From contig CBDUYN010000031.1 in assembly GCA_965371445.1 (NCBI GenBank), positions 1 through 64,000 on the forward strand: 64,000 bases of DNA, given 5' to 3'. Origin of the DNA: DASWIG01 sp965371445. GTDB lineage: Bacteria; Acidobacteriota; Thermoanaerobaculia; Multivoradales; J023. The translations under genes and the position numbers were made by a program. This document shows, piece by piece, positions 7,281 to 16,831 of the stretch (position 1 is its first letter; every line of letters starts with the position of its first letter). Below the pieces are notes generated by a model. It was not told the DNA's origin. It worked only from the letters and a program-made list of their open reading frames with translations, and did no database searches.

Positions 7281-9638
7281 ATGAAGATCGTTTCGATTGG
7301 CGGAGGCCCGGCGGGCCTCTATTTCGGCATCCTGATGAAGAAGCTTGAGCCACGGTGCGAGATCACCGTCTACGAACGCAACAAGAGCGACGACACCTTC
7401 GGCTGGGGCGTGGTTTTTTCCGACGAGACCCTGGGCCAGTTCGAGGCGGCCGATCCCGAAAGCTACGCCGCGATCACGGCGAGCTTCAAGTACTGGCGCG
7501 ACGTCGAGACCTTCTACCGCGGCACGCGGACGGTCTCGACCGGCCACGGATTCGCCGCCCTGTCGCGCCGGCACCTGCTCGAGATCCTCCACGAGCGTTG
7601 CCGCGCGCTCGGCGTCGAGCTCCTCTTCGAGCACGAGGTCACGGACCCCAAGGCGCACACCGGCGCGGACCTCGTGCTCGGCGCCGACGGCGTGAGCTCC
7701 CTGGTGCGCGAGCGCTGGGCCGAGCACTTCCGTCCGCACCTCGACCACCGGGCGTGCCGCTTCTGCTGGCTCGGCACCACGAAGCCCCTCTCGGCCTTCA
7801 CCTTCATCTTCCAGCCGTCGCCTCACGGCCTCTTCCAGGTCCACGCCTACCCGTTCGAGGGGGGGCTTTCGACCTGGATCGTCGAGTGCCGCGACGAGGT
7901 CTGGCGCCGGGCCGGGCTAGAGCAGGCAAGCGAGGAGGAGACCGTCGCTTTCTGCGAGGAGCTTTTTCGCGACCACCTGGACGGGCATCGCCTGTTGACC
8001 AACCGTTCGCTCTGGCGCGTTTTCCCGACGGTGCGATGCGAGAGCTGGCATCACGAGAACGTCGTCCTGATGGGCGACGCGGCCCACACCGCGCATTTTT
8101 CGATCGGCTCGGGCACCAAGCTCGCCATGGAGGACGCGATCGCGCTCGCCGGCGCGTTTCGCGACCACGGCACCAGCGACGTCCCCAGGGTCCTCGCGGC
8201 CTACGAGGACGCGCGCCGCGTCGATGTCTTGAAGACCCAGAAGGCCGCCCAGACGAGCCTCGAATGGTTCGAGAATTCGGCCCGCTACATGCGTCAGCCT
8301 CCCATACAGCTCGCCTTCAACCTGATGACCCGCTCGAAGCGGATCACCTACGACAACCTCCGCGAGCGCGATCCGCGGCTGGTCGACGGGGTCGCTCGTT
8401 GGTACCAGGAGGACCAGGCCGCGTATGGGGCCGCCAGCCTAGCCACGGCTTCGCCGCCGATGTTCACCCCCTACACTCTCCGGGGCTTGAAGCTACGCAA
8501 CCGTGTCGTTCTGAGCCCCATGTGCCAGTACTCGGCCGTCGATGGCGAGGTGGGCGACTGGCACCTCGTCCATCTCGGGAGCCGTGCCGTGGGCGGCGCC
8601 GGGCTCCTTGTCACCGAGATGACCGACGTTGTGGCCGACGGACGGATCACACACGGCTGTGCCGGGATGTACGACCGCCGCCATGTCGCGGCCTGGAAGC
8701 GCATCGTCGAGTTCGTCCACGCCTCTTCGGAGGCAAGAATCGCCGTCCAGCTGGCCCACGCCGGCCGCAAGGGATCGGTCGCCCACCCCTGGGAAGGCGA
8801 CGACGTCCCTCTGAGCGCCGCGGAAGGGGCCTGGACGACGATGGCGCCCTCGGCCGTGGCGTTTCACCCTCATTGGCCGGTGCCCCGGGAGATGGATCGC
8901 GGCGACATGGACCGGGTGGTGGGTGCCTTCGTCCAGGCGACGGCTTGGGCCGAGGAGGCCGGGTTCGACATGGTCGAGGTCCACATGGCCCACGGTTACC
9001 TTCTCTCCAGCTTCCTCTCGCCGCTTGCGAACCTTCGCGTCGACGAATACGGCGGCAGCCTCGAGAACCGCCTCCGCTTCCCTCTGGAGGTCTTCTCGGC
9101 CGTGCGTGCGGCCTGGCCCGGGGAGAAACCCATGGCGGTGCGCATCTCGGCGAGCGACTGGATGACGGACGGCACCGGGACGACGATCGAGGAGTCGGTC
9201 GAGGTGGCGAGGCGTTTGAAGGCGGCGGGGTGCGACCTCGTCGACGTCTCTTCGGCGGGCAACTCGCCCGATTCGGAGGTCGGCTACGGACGTATGTACC
9301 AGGTCCCGTTCGCCGAGCGGATCCGTTACGAGGCCGAGGTGCCGGTGATGGCGGTGGGTGCGATCCTGGGGGCGGACCATGCCAACACGGTCCTCGCCGC
9401 GGGCCGCGCCGACCTCGTCGCCATGGCGCGTCCGCACCTGCACGACCCCTACCTGACGCTCCACGCCGCCGAGCGCTACGAGGTGGACGAACGGGCCTGG
9501 CCCGGACAGTACCTGCCGGGCAAGCCCCGTCCGAAGGTGGAGGGCCAGGAAGGTGTACCGCATCTTTTTAGCCTCGGGCGTCAGCCCGTGGAGACGGTCT
9601 TGTCCGCCGCCTCGGGTGTGCTAGGATCTCGCCGCTAA
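7281..9638 (+). CDS. bifunctional FAD monooxygenase / old-yellow-enzyme reductase (anthraniloyl-CoA or salicylyl-CoA type)
   Basis: A 785-residue two-enzyme fusion. Residues 1-385 are a class A flavin monooxygenase: Rossmann motif GGGPAGLYFG near 7-16 and FAD-ribityl motif LMGDAAHTAHFSIGSGTK. Residues from about 394 to the end are an old-yellow-enzyme TIM barrel (FTPYTLRGLKLRNRVVLSPM, HAGRKGS, VEVHMAHGYLLSSFLSP). The same architecture occurs in 2-aminobenzoyl-CoA monooxygenase/reductase and salicylyl-CoA 5-hydroxylases, which hydroxylate and partly reduce the ring of an aryl-CoA thioester. The precise substrate cannot be set from sequence. No CoA ligase lies in this window. The start at 7281 has GAGGAGCG upstream. 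Confidence 0.88.
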   Translation: MKIVSIGGGPAGLYFGILMKKLEPRCEITVYERNKSDDTFGWGVVFSDETLGQFEAADPESYAAITASFKYWRDVETFYRGTRTVSTGHGFAALSRRHLLEILHERCRALGVELLFEHEVTDPKAHTGADLVLGADGVSSLVRERWAEHFRPHLDHRACRFCWLGTTKPLSAFTFIFQPSPHGLFQVHAYPFEGGLSTWIVECRDEVWRRAGLEQASEEETVAFCEELFRDHLDGHRLLTNRSLWRVFPTVRCESWHHENVVLMGDAAHTAHFSIGSGTKLAMEDAIALAGAFRDHGTSDVPRVLAAYEDARRVDVLKTQKAAQTSLEWFENSARYMRQPPIQLAFNLMTRSKRITYDNLRERDPRLVDGVARWYQEDQAAYGAASLATASPPMFTPYTLRGLKLRNRVVLSPMCQYSAVDGEVGDWHLVHLGSRAVGGAGLLVTEMTDVVADGRITHGCAGMYDRRHVAAWKRIVEFVHASSEARIAVQLAHAGRKGSVAHPWEGDDVPLSAAEGAWTTMAPSAVAFHPHWPVPREMDRGDMDRVVGAFVQATAWAEEAGFDMVEVHMAHGYLLSSFLSPLANLRVDEYGGSLENRLRFPLEVFSAVRAAWPGEKPMAVRISASDWMTDGTGTTIEESVEVARRLKAAGCDLVDVSSAGNSPDSEVGYGRMYQVPFAERIRYEAEVPVMAVGAILGADHANTVLAAGRADLVAMARPHLHDPYLTLHAAERYEVDERAWPGQYLPGKPRPKVEGQEGVPHLFSLGRQPVETVLSAASGVLGSRR

Positions 9639-9732
9639 CTCGAGCCCATGGTCAGCACTCTGCGGCGCGACCCCAACCCGGAGCGGACCGCGCGGCATTC
9701 TTGATTTGAACGGACTCAGGAAAGGACACCCA

Positions 9733-11943
9733 ATGTTTGAGAAGCTGCACAAGACCTTGTGGATCGCCCTGTTCGCCTTCCTGCTGCTGACCCCGGCTTT
9801 GGTGGCGCAGGACGAAGAGGAGCCGAAGACCGAAGAACCCGTCGACGTGGTCTCGGAGATCATCGTCGTCACGGCTTCACGGACCGAGCAGTCGCTGCAC
9901 GAGGTGCCGAGCGCGCTCTCCGTGGTGACCGCGGAAGAGCTCGAGACGGCGCCGGTCGACGACATCGGCGACATGCTGCGCAACGTCCCGGGCCTGAACG
10001 TCACCCAGGCCAGCGCCCGCGACATCCAGGTCTCGTCGCGCAGCGCGACCTCGACGCTGGCCACCGACACGCTGGTCATGCTCGACGGCCGGACCCTCTA
10101 CCTCGACTTTTTTGGCTTCGTCATGTGGGACTACATGCCGGTCAGCACCCAGGAGATCAAGCAGATCGAGGTGGTGCGCGGTCCCGGTAGCGCGGTCTGG
10201 GGTGCCAACGCCATGAACGGCGTGATCAACGTCATCACCAAGACGCCCAGAGAGATGGCCGGCACCAGCGTCGTCGCCGGTGTCGGGGACTTCGACACCC
10301 TCTACGGCAGCCTCACCCACGCCGGCGCCAGCGGAAAAGCCGGCTACAAGCTTTCCGTGGGCTTTTACGAGCAGGATCCCTACCCGCGGCCGACCGGCGT
10401 CATCCCCGGCACCGAGCTGACCAATCCGCCCTTTGGTACGCCCTACCCGAATTTCTTGAACCAGGGTACGGAGCAGCCCAAGGTCGACCTGCGTATCGAC
10501 TACGACACCTCCGCCGACACCACGTTGTCCTTTAGCGCGGGCTACGCCGGGACCGACGGCATCGTCCACACCGGCATCGGCCCGTTCGGCATCGAGAGCG
10601 GCGCCAACCTCTCCTACTTCAAGTCCTCATGGCGCCGGCGCGCCATGCAGCTCACCTTCTTCGTCAACGCGCTGGACGGCGAGGCCCCGAACCTGCTGAC
10701 CGTCGGCCCGGACGGCCTGCCGCTGCAGCTCGGCTTCCAGTCGGAGACCTACGACCTCGACTTCTCGAACACCGCGGTGATCGGCGAGAGCCACATCTTC
10801 ACCTACGGCCTGCGGGCCCGGCACAACGCTTTTGACCTGACGATCGCCCCGGGCGGCGACAACCGCGACGAGCTTGGCTTTTTCCTCCAGGACGAGATCC
10901 TGATCGGCGACAAGACGCGCTGGCTCCTCGGCGCCCGTATCGACGACATGGACCCGATCGACACCGTGGTCTCGCCGCGCACGAGCCTCTTGTACTCGCC
11001 CAGTCCCGACCACACCTTCCGCTTCTCCTACAACCAGGCCTACAGGGCGCCGTCGGTGATCAACAACTTCCTCGACATCGTGATCGTCAGCCAGATCGGA
11101 CCGGTGGCCCCGGGATTCCCGCCCGGCATCCCGATCGATCCGAACCAGGTCCTCGCCGGCCTCGTCGCGGCCGGGTTGGCGCCTCCCGGCGTCCCCTGCC
11201 AGTTCGTGTTGAGCGCCTGCGATCCCTTCTTCTACTCCATCTTCCCGACCAACGCGGTGGGCAACCCGGACCTCGACGAGGAGGCCATGGAGGCTTTCGA
11301 GGTGGGCTACGTCGGCACCTTCGGTTCGACGACCGTCTCGGTCGCCGCCTACCGCAACGACCTCGAAGACTCGACGGACTTCTTCCAGTCCGGCGCCTAC
11401 ACCTCGACGAATCCGCCGTCGAACTGGCCGCTCACGCTCGCGGGTCCCGTCCCGATCCCCATTTTTCCGCCGCAGCTCGACGGCCTCCTGGCCTCGGAGT
11501 TCAGCTACCGCAACGTCGGCAAGCTCGTCAACGAGGGGATCGAGCTGTCGATCAAAGCCCGTCCGTCGCCGGAGTGGAGCTTTTTCGCCAACTACACCTA
11601 CCAGCAGGACCCGGAGGTCACCGGGATCCCGGAGGACGAGGTCAACCTGCCGCCGAACAACCGCTTCAACGTCGGTTTGGCCTACGACGGCGGCCGCTTC
11701 TTCGTCAACGGCAACGTCAACTACACCGACAGCGCTTTCTGGACCGACGTCCTCGACTCCCGCTTCTGGGGAACGACGGAGGACTTCACGCTCGTCAACC
11801 TGAGCCTCGGATTCCGCTTCGCCCAGGACAAGGTCACGCTCGTTTTCATTGGCACGAACCTGACCGACGAGGACTTTCAGGCGCACATCTTCGGCGACGT
11901 CATTCCGCAGAAGATCACCGGCGAGCTGCGCTTCCGCTTCTAG
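9733..11943 (+). CDS. TonB-dependent outer-membrane receptor
   Basis: A 736-residue protein. A signal peptide (LWIALFAFLLLTPALVAQ) is followed by an acidic stretch and a TonB-box-like segment (SEIIVVTASRTEQ). The plug domain spans about 50-160 (VPSALSVVTAEELETAPVDDIGDMLRNVPG; QIEVVRGPGSAVWGANAMNGVINVITK). The 22-strand beta-barrel then runs to a C-terminal aromatic residue (GELRFRF), the outer-membrane assembly signal. ATG at 9733 follows AGGAAAGG; the open frame starts slightly earlier with TTG. The substrate is unknown. Its position between two catabolic genes suggests uptake of an aromatic compound or an iron/cofactor complex. Confidence 0.92.
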   Translation: MFEKLHKTLWIALFAFLLLTPALVAQDEEEPKTEEPVDVVSEIIVVTASRTEQSLHEVPSALSVVTAEELETAPVDDIGDMLRNVPGLNVTQASARDIQVSSRSATSTLATDTLVMLDGRTLYLDFFGFVMWDYMPVSTQEIKQIEVVRGPGSAVWGANAMNGVINVITKTPREMAGTSVVAGVGDFDTLYGSLTHAGASGKAGYKLSVGFYEQDPYPRPTGVIPGTELTNPPFGTPYPNFLNQGTEQPKVDLRIDYDTSADTTLSFSAGYAGTDGIVHTGIGPFGIESGANLSYFKSSWRRRAMQLTFFVNALDGEAPNLLTVGPDGLPLQLGFQSETYDLDFSNTAVIGESHIFTYGLRARHNAFDLTIAPGGDNRDELGFFLQDEILIGDKTRWLLGARIDDMDPIDTVVSPRTSLLYSPSPDHTFRFSYNQAYRAPSVINNFLDIVIVSQIGPVAPGFPPGIPIDPNQVLAGLVAAGLAPPGVPCQFVLSACDPFFYSIFPTNAVGNPDLDEEAMEAFEVGYVGTFGSTTVSVAAYRNDLEDSTDFFQSGAYTSTNPPSNWPLTLAGPVPIPIFPPQLDGLLASEFSYRNVGKLVNEGIELSIKARPSPEWSFFANYTYQQDPEVTGIPEDEVNLPPNNRFNVGLAYDGGRFFVNGNVNYTDSAFWTDVLDSRFWGTTEDFTLVNLSLGFRFAQDKVTLVFIGTNLTDEDFQAHIFGDVIPQKITGELRFRF

Positions 11944-12007
11944 GGGAGCGGCTGAAATGCCCCGGCGGACTTCGTCCGCCGGAAGGCTTGTCACCGCAGG
12001 AGAGCCG

Positions 12008-12874
12008 ATGAAGCCAGCACCCTTTCGCTACTATGCTCCCGACTCGATCGATGAGGCCGTCCACCTCCTCGCCGAGCACGGCGACGAGGCCAAGGTCCTC
12101 GCCGGGGGCCAGAGCCTGATCCCGGCGATGAACTTCCGCCTCGCGCAGCCGGCGGTCCTGATCGACCTCGGACGGATCGGCGAGCTCGCCTATCTCCGCG
12201 CGGACGGGGACAGCCTCGCGATCGGCGCCATGACGCGCCAGCGCGAGGTCGAGCGAAGCGACCTGGTCGCACGATTGACGCCTCTCATCCACCAGACGAT
12301 GCCGCTCATAGCCCATCCGCAGATCCGCAACCAGGGGACTTTTGGCGGCTCGATCGCCCACGCCGATCCGTCCGCGGAGCTGCCGGCCGTAGCCGTGGCC
12401 ACCCACGTCGCCTGCCGGATCCGCAGCGTCCGCGGCGAGCGCACGGTCGGCGCGGCGGATTTCTTCACCGACTTGTTCGAGACCGTCCTCGAGCCGGACG
12501 AGCTCCTCGTCGAGGTGGCGGTGCCGGCGGTCAAACCGCGCACCGGCACGGCGTTCCAGGAGGTGGCCCGACGCCACGGCGACTACGCCCTCGTCGGGGT
12601 GGCGGCGACGGTCGTGCTCGATGGCGACGGGCGCTGCGAGGACGCGCGGATCGTCCTGATGAGCGTCGGCCCGGGGCCGGTGGCGGCGGTGAAGGCACGC
12701 CAGGTGCTTCTTGGCCAGGCGCCGGACGAGAAGCTCGTCGCCGAGGCCGCGAGGATCGCCGCGCAAGAAGACATCGATCCGCCGGGCGACATCCACGCCT
12801 CGGTGCCCTACCGTCGGCGGCTGGCCGAGGTCCTGACCCGCAGGGCCTTGACGGCGGCGCTCGCGGCGGTTTAG
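12008..12874 (+). CDS. FAD-binding medium subunit of a molybdenum hydroxylase (CoxM/xanthine dehydrogenase type)
   Basis: A 288-residue protein of the CO dehydrogenase medium-chain family. Two FAD-binding motifs are visible: AGGQSLIPAMNFRLAQP near residue 35, and IRNQGTFGGSIAHADPSAELP near 105. The C-terminal CO_deh_flav_C domain covers about 180-285. Such subunits pass electrons from an Fe-S subunit to NAD or quinone. The small Fe-S and large Mo-cofactor subunits are not in this window, so this copy is an orphan or works with subunits encoded elsewhere. ATG at 12008 follows AGGAGAG. Confidence 0.88.
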   Translation: MKPAPFRYYAPDSIDEAVHLLAEHGDEAKVLAGGQSLIPAMNFRLAQPAVLIDLGRIGELAYLRADGDSLAIGAMTRQREVERSDLVARLTPLIHQTMPLIAHPQIRNQGTFGGSIAHADPSAELPAVAVATHVACRIRSVRGERTVGAADFFTDLFETVLEPDELLVEVAVPAVKPRTGTAFQEVARRHGDYALVGVAATVVLDGDGRCEDARIVLMSVGPGPVAAVKARQVLLGQAPDEKLVAEAARIAAQEDIDPPGDIHASVPYRRRLAEVLTRRALTAALAAV

Positions 12875-12911
12875 GTAAGAATCCAATGAAACACAAAAGA
12901 GGAGGAAGGCC

Positions 12912-13694
12912 GTGAAGCCTTACGATCTTTCCCAGCCCTTGAACCAGGACGTTCCGTTCTGGCCGTATTACCCGCCCTTCGAGGTGAAGTACATCAAGCG
13001 CAAGGCCGAGCACGGCGTGAACGCGCAATACATCATGACCTCGAACCACATGGGAACCCACCTCGACGCACCGCGCCACTTCGTCACCAACGGCATGACG
13101 ATCGACCAGATCCCCATGGAGTGGCTCTATGGTCCAGGCGTCATCGTCGACCTGAGAGACGAGATGGACGAGCTCGCCGTCTATACGCCCGAGATGATCG
13201 AGGCACGCGTCGAGATCAAGGAAGGCGACATCCTTTTTCTCCACACCGGCTGGCACCGCTACGCCCAGTTCGGCGAGGAGGCCGACGAGGAGAAATACAT
13301 CCATCGCCACCCGGGCGCCCATCCGGTGATGGTCGAGTGGCTGCTGGAGAAAAAGATTCACATCTGGGGCGTCGACGAGGTGTCGACCGACCATCCCATG
13401 AACCTGCCGATCGGACGCTTCCTCGGCAAGGGGATGCACGGTCACTGCGACCGCGTCGAGAAGGCGTGCCGGGAGAAGTTCGGCGACCGGATGGACGAGC
13501 TTTTCCCTGACGAGGCCTACCAGCTGACGCACAACGCGCTTTTCCCGCACAACTGCATGCACGTCGAGAACTTGGGCGGCGACATTGCGGCGCCGGAGCT
13601 GCAGAACAAGCGGTTGACGCTGGGCGTCTTTCCGTGGAAGTTCAAGGGCGGCGAGGCGGCGTTTTGCCGGGCGGTGGCGTTCGTCGAGGAGTGA
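12912..13694 (+). CDS. cyclase-family metal hydrolase (kynurenine formamidase / isatin hydrolase-like)
   Basis: A 260-residue protein of the Cyclase superfamily. The metal-binding signature SNHMGTHLDAPRHF near residue 43 supplies two His and an Asp; later come LFLHTGWH and WGVDEVSTDHP. Relatives hydrolyse N-formylkynurenine, isatin or other cyclic amides. Next to an anthraniloyl-CoA-type monooxygenase, a tryptophan/indole route through anthranilate is attractive, but this is inference. The GTG start at 12912 has AGAGGAGGAAGG upstream, an unusually strong ribosome site. At 260 residues it is longer than typical KynB (about 210). Confidence 0.82.
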   Translation: MKPYDLSQPLNQDVPFWPYYPPFEVKYIKRKAEHGVNAQYIMTSNHMGTHLDAPRHFVTNGMTIDQIPMEWLYGPGVIVDLRDEMDELAVYTPEMIEARVEIKEGDILFLHTGWHRYAQFGEEADEEKYIHRHPGAHPVMVEWLLEKKIHIWGVDEVSTDHPMNLPIGRFLGKGMHGHCDRVEKACREKFGDRMDELFPDEAYQLTHNALFPHNCMHVENLGGDIAAPELQNKRLTLGVFPWKFKGGEAAFCRAVAFVEE

Positions 13695-13736
13695 GCCGAC
13701 GGCGGGCCGGAGGACCCGCTTCACCGGCGTCGTCCT

Positions 13737-14168
13737 CGTGAGCCAAAACGGCGCCAGGGCTTTCGAGCTGGAGATGGGCGACAGTCTGACCGTCCTCTAC
13801 CGGCGACGGTGCCGCTTGTTCCTCGCAAGCGGCCGTCTCGGCATTTTGAGCTTGAAAATCGCCTTGAATTCCGGTTTCGGGGCCACCTTCGAGCGTCTTG
13901 TTGCCTTCGGTTCCGGCTTCGACCGGGGAGGGGAGCGTCGCTTCGCCTTAGGTTCCGGGTTCGAGCGCGACGCCGGCCGCCGCCTCGTCTTGGATTCCGG
14001 GCTCGGCGCTCGGCGTCGCCACCGCGTCGCTCTCGGCCTGGGGCTCGACCGCCTCGCCGGGTAGCGGCTGGGCCGCCGCCTCTTGCGTGGGAAGCGGAAG
14101 CGCGGTCTTCTCCTCTTCCAGCTCGTTCATCCGGGCTTCCTGCTCGGCGGCCTCCTTCGCCAGCTGGG
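13737..14168 (-). pseudogene. remnant of a Glu/Ala/Pro-rich coiled-coil protein
   Basis: On the minus strand, from about 14168 downward, one frame reads as low-complexity protein: LAKEAAEQEARMNELEEEK (heptad-like), then PLPTQEAAAQPLPGEAVEPQ. After an in-frame TAA at 13948-13950 the same frame stays open to about 13737 with the same composition (PETGIQGDFQAQNAETAACEEQ). The N-terminal part and any start are missing: at about 14168 the sequence switches to the unrelated plus-strand ELWxxDGT remnant. Base composition alone could make an open frame here, so the call is tentative. Confidence 0.4.
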
Positions 14169-14851
14169 GCCGCCTTCGAGGATCCGTTGCCCGTCGGCGA
14201 CCTGCTTTTCTTTGCCGAACGGTCCGACTCGTCCGCCCTCTGGGTGAGCGACGGCACAGCCGCGGGAAGCCGCCGTATCTGGCAGAAACCGGCCGGCGAC
14301 GAGACCGGTTTAGCGTTTCTTCGAAACGAAACCATGGCAATTGGGCCTCTTCGTCCTCGAGGACGACGGCTCTCTCGTCCAGTTGCTCGACGACACCCTG
14401 CTGATTGTTGCCTATCCCTGGGGTGCCCGCGAGTATAACGGTTTTATCTATTTCGTTGCTCTCTCTACAGGAAACCCTCTCCAACTTTGGCGCAGCGACG
14501 GCACCCGCGACGGCACCCGCTTCGTCGGCGACCTCAGCGACGGCACCGAGGCCGGCACGCGGCTCCACGCGGACCTGCGCCGGGGTCCCGAGCCCAGCCG
14601 ACGGCGTCCACGGTCTGGAGCCGTGGGCGATCGGCCCCGATGACTTCGTTCCACGCCGCCTCGGGGACCTCTTTCCGGGACCGGGGTCGTCCAGCCCGCG
14701 GGAGTTCACGCCGGCCGGCGGCCGAGTCTTCTTCAACGCCGGCGACCCGGACGCCGGCTTCGAGCTGTGGGCCGTGGGGCTTGGCGCACAGGTCTTCGGC
14801 GACGGCTTCGAGTCCGGTGACCTGTCGTCGTGGTCGTCCGTCGACCCCTGA
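14168..14851 (+). pseudogene. frameshifted ELWxxDGT-repeat protein remnant
   Basis: Three successive plus-strand frames carry pieces of one protein. First LPVGDLLFFAERSDSSALWV followed by SDGTAAGSRRIW (about 14178-14340). Then a frame change to LFVLEDDGSLVQLLDD and LQLWRSDGTRDGTRFVGDL (about 14341-14585). Then another change to DGVHGLEPWAI and RVFFNAGDPDAGFELWAVG, ending VFGDGFESGDLSSWS (about 14597-14851). The LWxSDGT units match ELWxxDGT repeats of large secreted proteins, and the GFESGD tail is typical of their C-termini. The N-terminal part is absent. Two frameshifts and truncation mark it as dead. Confidence 0.75.
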
Positions 14852-14912
14852 GGTACAATCACCGCAAGACCGTTGCACCCCCGAGCCGGCGGCCGGGAGG
14901 GTCAGCGACCCC

Positions 14913-16754
14913 TCAAGCCGCGATCCGCGCCGCCGACGGCACCCACAAGCTCTCGTAGGCGGTCTCGGGGAGCCGCGTACGGCCGACCATCTTGAGCCGT
15001 CCGGCGCTTTGCGCCAGGTCGCGGATCACCTCGATCGTCGCACCGGGATTGCCGCCGCCAGCGCGTTCGAGGAAACGGACCATCCCGGGCGCGGGAGGCT
15101 CACCGAGGATCGCCTCCGCGAGCTCGGCGATCGCGCGCCGCTCAAGCGGCTGAAGCCGTAGGACGTCCAAGCCAAGACGACGCCTTGAATCGAAGCCGGA
15201 GAGCCTCTCCGGCAAATCGCCCGCGACGTTGTCGTCGAAGCTTGCGAAGATGCGAAGCGGACCGCTCGCGGCATATCGCGCGAGCCGAGCCAGGAGGACG
15301 AGACTTTCGCGCGGCGCCCATTGGAGGTCTTCGAGGAAGACGACCGCGCTTCCGAGACGCGAGAAAAGACTCTCGACGGCCCAGCTCAGACGCTGCCCCG
15401 CGGCCTTCGGCTCGATCACGGACGCCGGCTCGATGCCGCGTCCGAGCAGCACCGGGACGCCTTGGGCCGCCTCGGCCAGCACCGCGGCCTCCAAGTCGTC
15501 GACCTCGCACCTCAAGACGAGCTCGCGCAGGACGTCCCGCCACGGTCCGTAGCGGCTCCTCAGGTCCTGCAAGGCCCGTCCTTCCAGGACCGGCAGGCCG
15601 CGCAACAGGGCCTGGCTGCGGATCTCGGCGAGGAGCCGGGACTTGCCCATGCCGGACGCTCCCACCACCAGCCGCAGGCCGCCGCGGCCCGCGGCGACGC
15701 CGTCGAGGTCTTCCTCCAGGCGTCCGAGCTCGGCGTCGCGGCCACGCAGGCGGGCGCTGCGGAGAAAGCTCTCACGAACCTCGGCGCTCTCCGTCCGGCG
15801 TGGGCGGCCGACGGCCCGGCGGAAAGCCCGGATCGCGTCTTCGGCGCTTGGATAGCGCTCGGCCGGGTCCTTGGCCAGGAGACGGCCGATCACCTCGCGC
15901 ACGCTGTCGCTGGCGTCCATGCCGCCGAGGTCCACCGGCGCCCGGGCGATGCGGTCGAAAAGCGTGATCAGCTCCTCGCCCTCGAAGGGATGGTGGCCGG
16001 CAAAAAGCTCGAATCCCACCAAGCCGACGCCAAAGAGATCGGTCGCCGGGCTCGGCGGCTCGCCGGCCAGCGTCTCCGGCGCCAGGTAGGGCAGGGAACC
16101 CGAAAGCTTCGCCTCGCCGTCGTCGAGGCGCGGGATCGCAATGCCGAAGTCGAGGAGCTTCACGCTGCGCCCGCCGGGTCGCCGGCCGCCGGATGGCCGG
16201 CCCGCGACCATCACGTTCGAGGGCTTGACGTCGCGATGGATCACCCCCTGACGGTGCAGGTAGCCGAGGGCTCTCAGGAGCTCGATCAGGAGCTCCACCC
16301 GCGTTCTCTCCGTCGAGCCGCGGCCCGCTTCGAGGAGGCTTCGGCCGCCTTCGACGAGCTCCATGGTGAAAAACGGCGCGCCCCGCTCGTCGAAGCCGTA
16401 GTCGAAGACGCGGACCACGTTGGGATGACGAAGCGTCGCCAGGTGATGGAATTCGGCGGCGAGGGCGAGGCGCCGGCTGCGGCTGGCACGGGTGTCGTAG
16501 CTGCAAGACACTCGCTTCAGGGCGACACCCCGGCCGTGGAGGCGGTCCAGGGCTCGAAAGACCTCGCCCATGCCCCCTTGCCCGAGAGGCTCCAGGAGGA
16601 TGTAGCGCCGGTTGAAGCAGGAGGCTTCGACGCGCTGCAGGGGCTCGGAACGCCGCCCGGCGGCTCGCAGGTCGGGTGCCGTCGCCTCCAGAAGGGTCCG
16701 AGTCACCACCGACTCCTCGCCCCGGGTAAGGGGATATCTCTCCATCTGCCTCAT
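14913..16754 (-). CDS. serine/threonine protein kinase fused to an AAA-type ATPase, probably shortened
   Basis: A 613-residue protein. Kinase domain about 50-310: glycine loop LGQGGMGEVF, Lys in VALKRV, catalytic HRDVKPSN, DFG in LLDFGIA, and APE in YLAPETLAG. An ATPase domain follows from about 330: Walker A VGASGMGKSRLL, Walker B-like VVFLEDLQW. Kinases of this type usually continue into long TPR or LuxR-like regions and exceed 1000 residues. This one stops soon after the ATPase, next to a zone of decayed genes, so C-terminal loss is possible. An ATG three codons downstream (16745) is an alternative start. Confidence 0.85.
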   Translation of the reverse strand: MRQMERYPLTRGEESVVTRTLLEATAPDLRAAGRRSEPLQRVEASCFNRRYILLEPLGQGGMGEVFRALDRLHGRGVALKRVSCSYDTRASRSRRLALAAEFHHLATLRHPNVVRVFDYGFDERGAPFFTMELVEGGRSLLEAGRGSTERTRVELLIELLRALGYLHRQGVIHRDVKPSNVMVAGRPSGGRRPGGRSVKLLDFGIAIPRLDDGEAKLSGSLPYLAPETLAGEPPSPATDLFGVGLVGFELFAGHHPFEGEELITLFDRIARAPVDLGGMDASDSVREVIGRLLAKDPAERYPSAEDAIRAFRRAVGRPRRTESAEVRESFLRSARLRGRDAELGRLEEDLDGVAAGRGGLRLVVGASGMGKSRLLAEIRSQALLRGLPVLEGRALQDLRSRYGPWRDVLRELVLRCEVDDLEAAVLAEAAQGVPVLLGRGIEPASVIEPKAAGQRLSWAVESLFSRLGSAVVFLEDLQWAPRESLVLLARLARYAASGPLRIFASFDDNVAGDLPERLSGFDSRRRLGLDVLRLQPLERRAIAELAEAILGEPPAPGMVRFLERAGGGNPGATIEVIRDLAQSAGRLKMVGRTRLPETAYESLWVPSAARIAA

Positions 16755-16831
16755 TCCGCGTTCAGCTTAGCGGCAAACAGAGAGCAGAGTTTTAACAATG
16801 TACCTGAGCAATTCCCCTGAAAGGCGGTGCC

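Noticed and set aside
14168..14851. Programmed frameshifting in the ELWxxDGT gene
   Set aside because: Two shifts with no slippery heptamer, plus a missing N-terminus, point to decay.
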